NCBI GenBank assembly: GCA_959347315.1
Contig: OY365819.1
Coordinates: 25,697,995-25,761,994, forward strand
Direction: 5' to 3'
Source of the DNA: Bimastos eiseni
Lineage: Eukaryota > Annelida > Clitellata > Crassiclitellata > Lumbricidae
DNA length: 64,000 nt
Below the pieces are notes generated by a model. It saw only the letters and a program-made list of their open reading frames with translations. It did no database searches and was not told where the DNA came from. This document shows, one piece after another, positions 34,099 to 47,972 of the stretch; the first letter of the stretch is position 1; every line of letters starts with the position of its first letter. A program made the position numbers and the translations under genes.

Positions 34099-34640
34099 CA
34101 TTTCGTGCTCTTTTACAAGGAGTCTCCAAGGATATTAAGACTGGCTTTGAAACGAGTCTATTGCAGAGTCGACCTGTGCGTCCATTTTGTCAAACGCTTT
34201 CTGAATGGCGTCGACTTCTTTATGGCGTCAATTCGTGTCTTAACACATTTGACCTTCTTGCTGTACGTCTTCAGAATGTCGACCGTTTTACCTGCCACCA
34301 GGCCAACAGGCCTGATATAACCTTCGCTGCATCCCCCCGATCTCTCGGTTGGCCCCTGTTTCATAAAACATAAGAACACCGTAGTCAGGAGTGCCTGCAT
34401 GCGCTGCAGCGCGTGATAGATGTCAGAAGTGTTCTACGTCTTTTGATCCCCATCAGTTGATCCTCCGTCAGTTGATCCTCCGTCAGTTGATCCTCCGTCA
34501 TAATTGGTTCCATAGTCAGTTTATCACTTCGTCAATTGATCTCCTGCCTATTAAACCCAGCCCAATTGATACAACATTCATGTTCCACTTGCGACCTTCT
34601 CCATTTATTTCAAAGAACGATGTAAAAGAGCACGAAATGT
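34098..34640. mobile_element. Possible insertion with 20-bp inverted ends
   Basis: ACATTTCGTGCTCTTTTACA at 34098-34117 is exactly reversed at 34621-34640. The inside contains a minus-strand frame of 80 aa without recognised family. No target duplication is seen, and the right part overlaps the fold-back array at 34440-34970, so nesting is likely. Confidence 0.5.
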
Positions 34641-34970
34641 TGAAATGAAAAAAATACAAAAGCGTTACTGAGAGTCGTAATATGATTGATTTATCAGCAT
34701 AAAGTCCTGAGCATAAGCGTCTATGCATGGGATAAATGAGCCATTGCTCTTAGATACAAAAGAATCTCCGAACGGCTGTAAGCGGTTATAGCGCATTAAT
34801 TTATTATTTTGTAATGTTATTTTGCAAATCTGTAAAATCAATCTTTTGTTTACTAAAAGTATCAGCTGCGGCCTAGAGATTTGAGTGGATCGATTGACGA
34901 GGGGATCAATTGACTAGGGGACCAATTGACGTGAGATCAACTGACGGGGAATCAATTGACGCGATACCGT
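34440..34970. repeat. Fold-back arrays of a 15-16-bp motif
   Basis: The left side has copies of GTCAGTTGATCCTCC at 34452, 34467, 34482 and variants to 34545. The right side (34888-34965) has about five inverted copies of the form GGATCAATTGACNNGG. The layout is the same as at 29731-30771 but with an unrelated motif. Confidence 0.6.
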
Positions 34971-37900
34971 CAGAAGAAAGAGCGGGGACTCGATGTTCTG
35001 TCCCAGTCCTTATTTAACACAAATGAGGCATTGTTTTGATGCTATGAGACAGCATGTTATTGGATGTTGAGTGCTTACATGAACTTATGAAGTGCCTTTC
35101 ATCTTATTGCACCGTTCTTGGCACTAAGTAGCAGTGTGCTGAGTCATGTTTAGTATCCTACACCTTGCTTTACCTGGCATTTATTCTTTGTATTTTAATT
35201 TGTCTGACAAATTTGCATTTTAGTAGCATTAAATAGCTTGCTCTTACTTTTATCTTACTTAAATAACTTACCTTCATTTAGCATGACTACCCTACTTTGC
35301 TTTACTCCAATTTAACTCTCTTTTCTAACCGTACCTAACCCTGCCTGGGATTCTAGCCTAATGACAACGAAGTAAAATGAGAGGAGCACAACGTCTATAA
35401 CAGAAGAACACAATGGCAATGGTGCCGTGTCTTGCTGAATAAGCCAGCTGCTTAATGTCAACTTGTGACTACACGGCGTTAACCATTGTCTAGCGTCAAT
35501 CAGTGACTTCATAAGTCAACCATTGGGTTCGTAACTTCAACTTTTGTCTTAACACCTTTCTGTGATTGGTCAGGAATGCGACTGATACACCAGCCAATTG
35601 CCACCTCCTGCTTTGGCATTTTACATCTTGCATTATTCCGTGTTTTCGATTCGTTATGATAATTGTTATTCAAAGACAAGATAGATGTCCACATGACGAG
35701 GAGTCTCTCTAGCCCTCAGACATTTCTGAGATCTATACTTCAGGTACATTCCCTCTTCTTCAAAATCTCAAATCTTCTCTATTTTTTTCTGCCCCTTACC
35801 GCTCTCTCATGTTCTTGTCTCAAGGTGATTGGTCTTATATATTTGCCGTTGACCGTGTTTTTTTGGATTTTATGTCCATTATATAAAAGTGACTGTAAAA
35901 TTAATGCCTATAGGTAGATGAACTAATAAGAACAATGTTTTTGAAGAAGAGACCCTTTTATTAATAAAAGAACTTCTTTGACAAGCAGCAACAAATTAAC
36001 AGTTATGATTCAACTTTGTCTAAGAAAAAGTATATACATCGCATCGAAATTAATGTTGGCGACCACGATGATGATGTTGATTATGATGATACCAACACCG
36101 AGGATGATAGCAATGATTAAACATTGAGGAAGAGGATGATGTTGCTCTTGAAAGTGTGAAATGATTAACATCATCGATGAAGATATCGCTGGCCTTTAGT
36201 TTGATTATGTATCAACTTTGAACACAAAAAAACAAATTCTTCAAATCATTGATATTAAGAACGATGTAAAGATTATGCGAAATGTTATTTAACTATCCTT
36301 TATTACAATTTCATGAAATTTTGTTTTCAAGTGGAGTCTTTATGTGACGCCATTACTTATTACACAGCTTCTTGAACGTCAGTATTGCCGAGTCAACCTT
36401 TCTTTTCACTACAGCGAGTTCCTGGCTTTGCGCAGTTATCAGGTCGCTTTGCGCAGTTGGTACGTTTACTGCGACACTTGCCACTTCCTGCACTGTTAGG
36501 CCTCTGACCTAATCCACGATATCACTCTCCTCTGGCCTGTTTAATAAAACATTAAAACAGTGTTATTAGAAACTTGTGATGTAGGTCGCCGGTAGCCATA
36601 GGTGAGAGCGTCGCGTGGATGACGAAGTGTCCTTCCTGCATCAATGGAAAAAATGCCAATGATTGTTGCTCGGATATCTTGCAATGTTACGTAATACGAT
36701 AGTAGTATTTCAACGTCTACTGTAGATATATAGCACCAAACAGACGAGCGGTGAGGGCTTGCGCAAAGACTCATACCTTATCTCACACTTTCTTACCTAT
36801 TTTCCCATACCATACATTTTCTAATCATATCATTTCAACCTCACCTTAAACAAGTTTAATCTCTCCTAATATACTCTACAATCACCCTACATCACAACCC
36901 CGTCTATCCTCGTTCTGCTTTGTCTTATCTCACTTAAACCCATCGTCCCCGTGGGACTTACGATACGAGGCATCACTTAATCGCGATACCCGGCGTATGC
37001 AGAAGGTAGAAAGAAAGGCGAGAGCAGAAAGGATAATTATTGGTATCTGGAGAATGTAGAACAGGCAAACAGTTTTGATGGACATCCAGTTTTTTTCTAC
37101 AGATTCTACCTTGAAGCAATGTGAATCGACTTACACAATGTAAGCACGCTGTTGAGTAATTCCTCGCACTCCATAATTGTGCGGTCCTTGGAGATTTCTT
37201 GAGTAACTGAAACGTGAAACGAATAACGGTTGACGTTCATTACAAGTTTTTTCACGGTAGTGGTGTGGTTATAATAATTATAGTAGGCCTATCATGGACT
37301 CTCAGTATAGAATCAATGGGAAATTCCTCCTGTTGTTCACCTATTGAGCTCTGTAATAAAATGAACACATCGCCCGAACATCTCTGAAGGCCAGAGGGCT
37401 AGAATTAGAGACATGTGACCAGAAAGGCATCAGACACCTATAGGCGTTGTTGATTGATTGATTGTCAGGCAACCGGCAAAAGTAGGACATGTCTTCCTTC
37501 TTGGCCTCGTGTCCTTTCTCCGGCAGCAAAGCCACAACCGTGGAAAATGTCTGCCATTTTGAATGACATTTTGAATGACATTTTGAATGGCATTTTGTAT
37601 AGGGGATAGCTTGACGATTGCCTATTACTTTACATGTATGAGTCGATGTATGTACGTGTTGGCCCATCGAATCCTGCACACCCGATCGACACTGACGTCA
37701 TCAAAATCAGATGCCTGGCTAACAGCCGTTATCCTATATAATAGCAGAAACACCTCAGCTGAAGCCTTGCTTTTTTCAGCCTAAGAGGTGTATATAACAC
37801 TTTGAGAAGACTTGAAGCTTCAAGCATGCAATTATTAGACGAGTTGGACCAAGGCTGACTATAATATTTTGCATACTAGCATCCATCTACAAGCCACAGA

Positions 37901-39880
37901 CACTCTTTGCAAAATCAGTATCTACCTTCGAGGAAAAACAGTGATGTTATCGCTGGATAACGCTATTAAAAGGGTTCAATATAATTGGTAGATATTGCAA
38001 CGATGCATATACACTATTCAACTTACTCTGTCTTGGTTTGGTCACTCCGCCTCTTCATATACATATTCATGAGTTCAATTGAATATTAATTAATCAATAA
38101 CTACTGCAAACTTTCATCGTCAATTATATTGCAAAAACAGTCAAAATCAGCAAAATATTTAAATAGAATTCTAAGATATAGATTGATAATGAACTAATCT
38201 AACTTATGACTACCTAGCCAGCCTAGATTAGCTAATAGCACTTCTTAGGTTAGATATCTACCTCCCACGGGAATGAAGCAGATCTGCAGTGTATTTCTGT
38301 AGTGTTCATTTGGATTCTTTCTTTGTATAAATTCTATCGATTGCTTCTTCTCGGATGATTGTTGCCTCTAGCCTCTTCACCTCAAATGCTTCTGTGCCGT
38401 CCTCCACTCGCACTCGTCACGTCCGAATGATGAATCGGACTTATTGTGATACTTGCGTAGCCTCGATTCCGTTGACAAGTATGTCAGAAGAGACACACTA
38501 TAGATGCTGATATTAGTCTCTCAGTCCAATTATATTAACGTGAAAAGAGTTTCTGCATTCCACCGCTCATGACCGATAGTTCGAGAACGAAAATAACTCC
38601 TGATTACACACGGAGAATACTTCCATCATTACTCGACGATCACAGTACTGTTCGCCACTACACCATTCGCACCCCTCAGCAGTTCTAGACGAACCAGGGT
38701 CAAATAACTGTCCGAACTCCTAAAACTTCTTTGAGAGTTCGCAACTTGAGAATTACGTGTTGACTTTTTCTAGGCACCAGACACACTGAACATTTTATTG
38801 CAAAGTCACGCAGCCCGGATGACGCATTTCCGCCGTACAATTCCCAGCAGACGACCGATGGCCAAAATCAGACCTTTTAGCATTGACTCCTGAATGTCAA
38901 ATTGCCAACGACCAGTTCTTCCCAACAACACTGTTACTAAGGACTATAATTTAATCTTATAGCGCCTTTACATTATATTTATAGGCTGGCATTAATTAAC
39001 TCTGAATTAATTCAAACTAATTAACATTGATTGCATATTATAATGTTAATAATACATAAGAAATGTGGGTTTTAATAGGAACATCGCTACAGATATCAAT
39101 ATGATAAATTTAATAAGCAGTTGAATCATCATACTGAGGAAAAGCTCAGCATTTCAGTGACAGTATTTTATTGTGTGTAGACAATAAAGGGGCCTACATG
39201 TATGTCTGTAGGTCTAACTGTATGGGGCAAAGGTCGATGTTTGGCATAGGAAGGACAATCATAATATGAATCATTAAACCTTAACTGACAATCAAAATAA
39301 GCAGCTGAGACTATTTGGCTGTTAAAATCTCAGTTACATACATTGTAGGGCCTAATGTATTAGATTTAGTTAAGACTTACACAGACCTAAGTTAATGTTA
39401 CTACACGAATAATAATATTAATACTCACTTAGACATTTCGATCGTCTGTGTCTTGGTTCAACTGGAAGTAGCTCAACGGCTGAAAACAATTGATGCCACT
39501 CTGCCACTGATGATGGCTTTATATACCGCTTGGTGACCAGGTATTCTACGTCATACAACCATCATCCAGCGTCATCGAATTACCAAAGTTTTCCCCAGAA
39601 GCCTCGCTGATGCTAAAATCCTCACACAAACCCATAACGAAGAATCGATAGCAATCAATCATTCTCAAGGAAGGATCGGCCAATAACAACCTGGACGTCA
39701 ATGATACTATGCCTTGCAAGTATGCCTATAATTAAAGAACCATTATAGGCCTACTGAGTCCTGATGTACACGTAATGGTAAATATATGAATACTTTTTGT
39801 CATGTGGTATTCATTTTAACGACATGCGGAGTGATAGAAGGCAATAACTAATAATTAATAATAATATTATTTTTACTATC
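34971..39880. other. No gene seen
   Basis: AT-rich DNA with short frames only. A GAT-rich stretch lies at about 36064-36160, a triple GAATGACATTTT repeat at 37560-37590, and many TAGGCCTA-like motifs. No domain, RNA gene or transposon end could be supported here. Confidence 0.5.
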
Positions 39881-39889
39881 ATTACTATT

Positions 39890-39925
39890 AAAATTGATGG
39901 TGATAATGATGATGACGATGATGAT

Positions 39926-39966
<41 letters not shown>

Positions 39967-40130
39967 TAATAATAATAATAAAAGAAGAAGAAGAAGAAAC
40001 CATAATAATTTTGATGATGATAGTGATGATGATGATGATGACGACGACGATGACGATGATGACGATGACGATGACGAAGATGATGACGATGATGATGATG
40101 ATTACGAAGACATTTAATAAAAAATAATAG
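39890..40130. repeat. GAT/AAT trinucleotide microsatellite
   Basis: Mixed GAT, AAT, GAA and GAC triplets form a low-complexity block. All frames through it are artefacts. Confidence 0.9.
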
Positions 40131-41299
40131 TAAGAATTGTGACAATGATAATAATATCGATAATAATGGTAATTACAATAATAGCAAGAGGAACAGCTGT
40201 AAGAATGATAATAATATAAAGTATTAACAATAATATTAATGACTATAATTTTTGAATTGAGTGGTGGTGATTTCAATCGGAATATCGATCCAATATATGC
40301 AAGCAATTTATGTAATAATGTTATTGAGAATGATAGTAATAACAATTGTTTGAATACTGTAAATACAATGAATTGTGTATAATGGACCATTGCATTGGTC
40401 TGACTCATGCTTCGGTTAAGAATGGTTATGCTGAGCTCGATTCTAGGACAGGTATAGGTCTTTTGTTGACGAAGACTGTCTTAACAAAAACAACATCAGA
40501 GGTTTTTAACTACGAACGATTCACATCTAGGAGCTTTCAACTCTATGATCTTCCATCTATGTGGGTTATCACACCAACTATTTGGATAGTCAACCCCCAC
40601 TATATCGATATTCAAGCCCTACTCTCATATGCTCAAATTGATTAATTAGCTAAAAAAGATACGTGAGAGATTGTCGTTAACGGCAGGTGATAACGGGTAT
40701 CAGATTAGCATTGTCTACAGTCAACGACTGCAATTATACTTAAACGGCCGTTTGATAGACGACGTTATAATTATTTGATTATTTTGAATGTTGCATTGGC
40801 ATTATGTTTCGTATTGGGTAAATAAAGCTTGATTAAATCACTTTACGAAATCAAAAGAGATTTATGACGTAATAATAATTGCGTTGCTGTGACTACTACA
40901 TGTATATCACACGATAATTTGTTGTTTATTTTGAAATATTTTGCATGTTGCGTATGCTTCGTTTTGATTTTTTTAATAAAACAAACCACTTAGACGCCTC
41001 TCATTATTCACTTATAGGTGAATACACCTGGAGGTTAAGTAACTGGAACAGAAAAACCGATGATCTCATATAATCACTGAGATTATTCGGCATTGGATGG
41101 GGCATGTGACTTAAGGTAAGTGCGATGTTTGTGAGTCCATATAACTGAGCCATAGGCCTGATTACATATCCATAAACGTACGAATTGCAAATGCATGCGT
41201 ACGTGTACGCATGCATTTACACATGGAAATACACACGCACTCTCTCTTCCTCTATCTTTTGCTTTTCCTCTCCCTCACCCTCTCCGTATCCGTCTCCGT

Positions 41300-42898
41300 C
41301 TCCATCTCTCTCTCCCTCTCCATCTGCCTCTGCCTCTGCCTCTGCCTCTGCCTCTGCCTCTGCCTCTGCCTCTGCCTCTGCCTCTGCCTCTGCCTCTGCC
41401 TCTGCCTCTGCCTCTGCCTCTGCCTCTCCCTCTCCATCTGCCTCTGCCTCTGCCTCTGCCTCTCCATCTGCCTCTGCCTCTGCCTCTGCCTCTGCCTCTG
41501 CCTCTGCCTCTGCCTCTGCCTCTGCCTCTGCCTCTGCCTCTGCCTCTGCCTCTGCCTCTGCCTCTGCCTCTGCCTCTGCCTCTGCCTCTGCCTCTGCCTC
41601 TGCCTCTGCCTCTGCCTCTGCCTCTGCCTCTGCCTCTGCCTCTCCCTCTCCATCTGCCTCTGCCTCTGCCTCTGCCTCTGCCTCTGCCTCTGCCTCTGCC
41701 TCTGCCTCTGCCTCTGCCTCTGCCTCTGCCTCTGCCTCTGCCTCTGCCTCTGCCTCTGCCTCTCCCTCTCCATCTGCCTCTGCCTCTGCCTCTGCCTCTG
41801 CCTCTGCCTCTGCCTCTGCCTCTGCCTCTGCCTCTGCCTCTGCCTCTGCCTCTGCCTCTGCCTCTGCCTCTCCCTCTCCATCTGCCTCTGCCTCTGCCTC
41901 TCCCTCTCCATCTGCCTCTGCCTCTGCCTCTGCCTCTGCCTCTGCCTCTGCCTCTGCCTCTGCCTCTGCCTCTGCCTCTGCCTCTGCCTCTGCCTCTGCC
42001 TCTCCCTCTCCATCTGCCTCTGCCTCTGCCTCTGCCTCTGCCTCTGCCTCTGCCTCTGCCTCTGCTTCTGCCTCTGCCTCTGCCTCTGCCTCTGCCTCTG
42101 CCTCTGCTTCTGCCTCTGCTTCTGCCTCTGCCTCTGCCTCTGCCTCTGCCTCTGCCTCTGCCTCTCCCTTTCCATCTGCCTCTGCCTCTGCCTCTGCCTC
42201 TGCCTCTGCCTCTGCCTCTGCCTCTGCCTCTGCCTCTGCCTCTGCCTCTGCCTCTGCCTCTGCCTCTGCCTCTGCCTCTGCCTCTCCCTCTCCATCTGCC
42301 TCTGCCTCTGCCTCTGCCTCTGCCTCTGCCTCTGCCTCTGCCTCTGCCTCTGCCTCTGCCTCTGCCTCTGCCTCTGCTTCTGCCTCTGCTTCTGCCTCTG
42401 CCTCTGCCTCTGCCTCTGCCTCTGCCTCTGCCTCTGCCTCTCCCTCTCCATCTGCCTCTGCCTCTGCCTCTGCCTCTGCCTCTGCCTCTGCCTCTGCCTC
42501 TGCCTCTGCCTCTGCCTCTGCCTCTGCCTCTGCCTCTGCCTCTGCCTCTGCCTCTCCCTCTCCATCTGCCTCTGCCTCTGCCTCTGCCTCTGCCTCTGCC
42601 TCTGCCTCTGCCTCTGCCTCTGCCTCTGCCTCTCCATCTGCCTCTGCCTCTGCCTCTGCCTCTGCCTCTGCCTCTGCCTCTGCCTCTGCCTCTGCCTCTG
42701 CCTCTGCCTCTGCCTCTCCCTCTCCATCTGCCTCTGCCTCTGCCTCTGCCTCTGCCTCTGCCTCTGCCTCTGCCTCTGCCTCTGCCTCTGCCTCTGCCTC
42801 TGCCTCTGCCTCTGCCTCTGCCTCTGCCTCTGCCTCTGCCTCTGCCTCTGCCTCTGCCTCTGCCTCTGCTTCTGCCTCTGCTTCTGCCTCTCCGTCTC
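41300..42898. repeat. CTGCCT hexamer satellite with spaced interruptions
   Basis: About 1.6 kb of CTGCCT units. A fixed interruption, CCCTCTCCATCTG, recurs at about 41424, 41642, 41762, 41871, 41901, 42002, 42163, 42283, 42439, 42553 and 42717, often 110-120 or about 160 bases apart, which shows a higher-order unit. A CTGCTT variant clusters at 42065-42125 and 42375. Every frame is open on both strands; none is a gene. Confidence 0.95.
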
Positions 42899-44762
42899 CG
42901 TATGTATGTTTGTATGAATGTATGTATGTATGCATGTATATATGAATATATGTATGTTAGTATTCATGCATGTATGTATGTTTGTAAGCATGTATGCATG
43001 CATGTATGTATATAGGTATGCATAAATGTATGTATGCATGTATGCATGCATATATGTATGTATGTATGTATGTATGTATATATGTATTTATGTATGTATG
43101 CATGCATATATGTATGTATGTATGTATGTATGCATGCATGTATGTTTGTATGTATGTATGTATGCATGTATGTATGCATGCATGTATGTATATAGGTAAG
43201 CATAAATGTATGTATGAATGTATGTATGTCTGTATGCATGTATGTATGTATGTATGTATGTATGTATGTATATATATGTATGTATGTATGCATGCATATA
43301 TGTATGTATGTACGTATGTATGTATGCATGTATGTTTGTATGTATGTATGTATGCAAGCATGTATGTATGTATGTATGTATATAGGTATGCATAAATGTA
43401 AATATGTATGTATGTATGTAAATATGTATTTATGTATGTATGCATGCATATATATATGTATGTATGTGTGTATGTATGCATGTATGTTTGTAAGTATGTA
43501 TGTATGTATGTATGCATGCATGCATGTATGTATATAGGTATGCATAAATGTATATATGTATGTATGCATGCATATGTGTATGTATGAATGTATGTATGTA
43601 TGTATGTATGTATGTATGTATATATGTATGTATGTATGCATGCATATATGTATGTATGTATGTATGCATGTATGTTTGTATGTATGTATGTATGCAAGCA
43701 TGTATGTATGTATAAAGGTATGCATAAATGTATGTATGTATGTATGCATGCATATATGTTTGTATGTATGTATGTATGTATGCATATATGTTTGTATGTA
43801 TGTATGCATGCATGTATGTTTGTATGTATGTATGTATGCATGCATGTATGTATGAATGTATGTATATAGGTATGCATAAATGTATATATGTATGTATGCA
43901 TGCATATGTGTATGTATGAATGTATGTATGTATGTATGTATGTATGTATGTATATATGTATGTATGTATGCATGCATATATGTATGTATGTATGTATGCA
44001 TGTATGTTTGTATGTATGTATGTATGCAAGCATGTATGTATGTATAAAGGTATGCATAAATGTATGTATGTATGTATGCATGCATATATGTTTGTATGTA
44101 TGTATGTATGTATGCATATATGTTTGTATGTATGTATGCATGCATGTATGTTTGTATGTATGTATGTATGCATGCATGTATGTATGAATGTATGTATATA
44201 GGTATGCATAAATGTATGTATGTATGTATGCATGCATATATGTTTGTATGTATGTATGTATGTATGCATGTATGTTTGTCTGTATGTATGTATGCATGCA
44301 TGTATGTATGTATTTATGTTTATAGGTATGCATAAATGTATGTATGTATGTATGTATGCATATATGTTTGTATGTATGTATGCATGCATGTATGTTTGTA
44401 TGTATGTATGTATGCATGCATGTATGTATGAATGTATGTATATAGGTATGCATAAATGTATGTATGTATGTATGCATGCATATATGTTTGTATGTATGTA
44501 TGTATGCATGCATGTGTGTATGAATGTATGTATATAGGTATGCATAAATGTATGTATGTATGTATGTATGCATGCATATATGTTTGTATGAATGTATGTA
44601 TGTATGCATGTATGTTGTATGTATGTATGTATGCATGTATGTTTGAATGTATGTATGCATGCATGTATGTATGTATGTATGTTTATAGGTATGCATAAAT
44701 GTACGTATGTATGTATGTATGCATGCATATATGTTTGTATGAATGTATGTATGCATACATGC

Positions 44763-44793
<31 letters not shown>

Positions 44794-44902
44794 CATGCAT
44801 GTATGTTTGTATGTATGTATGTATGCATGTATGTATGCATGCATGTATGTATATAGGTATGCATAAATGTATGTATGTATATATGTATGTATGTATGCAT
44901 GC

Positions 44903-44933
<31 letters not shown>

Positions 44934-45655
44934 CATGTATGTTTGTATGTATGTATGTATGCAAGCATGTATGCATGTATGTATATATGTTTATAGGTAT
45001 GCATAAATGTATGTATGTATGTATGTATGCATGCATATATGTTTGTATGAATGTATGTATGTATGCATGCATATATGTTTGTATGTATGTATGTATGCAT
45101 GTATGTTTTATGTATGTCTGTATGCATGCATGTATGTATGTATGTATATAGGTATGCATAAATGTATGTATGTATGTATGTATGCATGCATATATGTTTG
45201 TATGAATGTATGTATGCATGCATGCATATATGTTTGTATGTATGTATGTATGTATGCATGTATGTTTGTATGTATGTATGCATGCACGTATGTATGTATG
45301 TATGTTTATAGGTATGCATAAATGTATGTATGTGTGTATGTATGCATGCATATATGTTTGTTTGAATGTATGTATGTATGCATTCATATATGTTTGTATG
45401 TATGTATGTATGTATGCATGTATGTTTCTATGTATGTATGTATGCATGCATGTATGTATGGATGTATGTTTATAGGTATGCATAAATGTATGTATGTATG
45501 TGTGTATGCGTGCATATATGTTTGTATGAATGTATGTATGTATGCATGCATATATGTTTGTATGTATGTATGTCTGTATGCATGTATGTTGTATGTATGT
45601 ATGTATGTATGCATGCATGTATGTATATAGGTATGTATGTATGTATATGAACATT
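42899..45655. repeat. TATG satellite with higher-order units
   Basis: About 2.75 kb of TATG-type sequence directly joined to the hexamer array. A box GGTATGCATAAATG, usually preceded by TATA, recurs about 17 times (43014, 43382, 43535, 43711, 43867, 44047, 44200, 44323 and on to 45472) at 92-189 base spacing, mostly 150-180. The segment 43546-43877 is repeated at 43878-44209 (period 332) with almost no change. Confidence 0.95.
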
Positions 45656-46650
45656 TATATGGCGCCCTACAAGTACCTCACGTGGACGTCTTTCGTCATA
45701 ACTATGTGTTTGAATGTTTGTGTCTTTGTATGCATTTGTCTAATTGTCATTGTTGCTGTTGAAGGTTAGCTGAAGTAATGAACGAGATTACAACAGTAAT
45801 ACTTTGGAAAGCAATATTTTCAAAGAGTAATATATTAATGATGAGTAACGTAAATATTGACACATAAATAATATTTCAACATAACAACAGTTTCGAAAAG
45901 AACGAATTAATGGCTGATTGTAAAGCTCTTATCAATCTGAGACAATTTTTCGGACACAGCCTTATCAATTAGGAATTAGTAAGGAAGGGCATGAACATTC
46001 ATCTGTTAGATTATGATTCTTTAGCGAAAAGAAACATTATACATGCATTGTTTTGCATGTTATACTTCTAGCTTTTTGTTATGTCATGGTATATTATCTG
46101 ATGTTACGTGTCGTTATGTTAATTTCACCATGATCTTCTATATTGCCAGTTACTTGAGCTGGGACTAACAGATTACCTCAGAAAGGAATAATATAATCAA
46201 ACATTAGAAAGCTAAACACGCACGACGAATACAAAAGTTGAAAGGATTTAACTGGAAATCCAATGTAATCGGGCAAGTACGATTAATCAAATGAGTTCAT
46301 TTGAGCAAAGTTTCATCCAATTAATAAGATTGTTTTGATTCCACGAATGTTATTAACAACTGAGAATCTTCAGAGTATCTTTAACAGATCTTTTACAGCT
46401 CGGAGTATCAATCGTCTAGAGGAAACGTTCTCCTGCGCTTCCCTGAGTCTATCCAATCTTCTGGCAGACGCCATTTTTTTGCCAACTCCAGACGATGGAT
46501 CCGATGGTGTTCCAGATGTTTCTTGGCTCCAATTCATTGCCACCCGACCAGAGTCTGTGGCCATACGGAGGATCGGGGTTCCTCTTACAACTTTTAATAG
46601 AAACCAGAAAATTATTTGTAGATTGTGTACTATTTTACTGCATGAATGAG
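45656..46650. other. No firm gene
   Basis: A 36-codon frame at 45659 (MAPYKYLTWTSFVITMCLN and a hydrophobic tail) starts just after the satellite and could be chance. A 104-aa frame at 46335-46649 has no recognised family. No splice or promoter evidence. Confidence 0.3.
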
Positions 46651-47010
46651 TAACTGATTGGTTGTGTGATTGATTGACTGATTGGTTGAGTAGCTGACTG
46701 AGTTATTGATTGATTGATTGATTGATTGACTGACTGATTGGTTGACTGACTGACTGACTGACTGATTAATTGACTGACCGACTGAATTATTGACTAATTG
46801 ATTGATTGACTGACTGAGTAATTGATGATTGATTGAGTGATTGATTGATTGAATGACCTACTGATTAGGTGACTGACTGATTGAATGATGACTGAACGAC
46901 AGATTGACTGGCTAACCGAGTTAGTAACTGACTGGCTGATTGATTGACCGTGACTGACTGATTGATCGATTGAATGATTGAGGAACTTGCTAGTTGATTA
47001 ACTGACTAAC
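46650..47010. repeat. TGAT/TGAC degenerate microsatellite
   Basis: Tetranucleotide-like runs of TGATTGAT, TGACTGAC and variants over about 360 bases. A separate GAATGAATAAAT run lies at 47140-47215. Confidence 0.9.
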
Positions 47011-47786
47011 TGATTTTTGAAATTAGTTCTTAATTATCATCACGCTGGTACATCTATCTCTAATGGATAAGGGACCATCGGATGACGCACCAAAACACAG
47101 TAATCTGGTCATTCTCAGGAATATCACTTAGGTGACTGGGAGAATGAATGAATGAATAAATGAATGAATAAATGAATGAATGAATGAATAAATAAATGAA
47201 TGAATAAATTATAAAGACTGACTCATACAGTTTCTGTTTCGTTCAGTATTAAAAATATATTTATTGATATGTTTACTACTAGGACCCGATTTCCCAATAA
47301 TCATTTTTATCGCTCATTTCATGTGTTGGAGACCCATGTTTGCGATAATCGCATATGTGCTGTGATTCTCTAATGTATATGGTTTCACCGAGGCACACGA
47401 TGTAACTATGACGACGCCGATTGTACAGCCATTTTGTAGCAATTGAAGACGCCATATTAAATGGTGCGGTATATACAGTTTTGACAATTACACACTAGCG
47501 CATTAGAAATATGTATGTAAATGTTAGAAATATCATTGCATTACCCTGCAGATGGTTAATATCGGTTTAATACATTTAAAGTCGATCTTTTTATTTATGT
47601 GACTCAATTTTTTTAAACAGGCATTTAATCAGGTATTTACATATTTTCAGGAATGTACTTTAGTCGACACAAGGAAGAAATTAAGAAAAATTAATTGTTT
47701 CTACTCTTTGTGTCTTAATATTTCGTTGTACAGCCTCTAGCTTTAATTACATCGTGACGTAATGATTATTTCCACCACTGTATATA

Positions 47787-47816
47787 TAATACATACATAC
47801 ATACATACAGCCATAA

Positions 47817-47849
<33 letters not shown>

Positions 47850-47972
47850 TACATACATACATACATACATACATACATACATACATACATACATACATAC
47901 ATACATACATACATACATACATACATACATACATACATACATACATACATACTTACATACATACATACAAAT
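47787..47972. repeat. ATAC microsatellite, nearly perfect
   Basis: CATACATAC run of about 185 bases, the complement of the TATG satellites. It is cleaner than those, so probably younger. Confidence 0.95.

Noticed and set aside
34158..34400. 80-aa minus-strand frame rich in Lys
   Set aside because: Lies within the inverted-repeat insertion and has no recognised family; may be transposon-coded.
41185..43051. Open frames of 570-606 codons on both strands (Ser-Ala, Leu-Pro, Ala-Glu, Arg-Gln repeats)
   Set aside because: They are translations of the CTGCCT array, which has no stops in any frame.
42957..45654. Frames of up to 659 codons rich in His-Thr-Tyr-Ile or Met-Tyr-Val-Cys
   Set aside because: TATG satellite without stops; no complexity, start context or domain.
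46335..46649. 104-aa frame on the plus strand
   Set aside because: Normal composition, but no recognised domain, splice sites or repeat family; not enough to call a gene.
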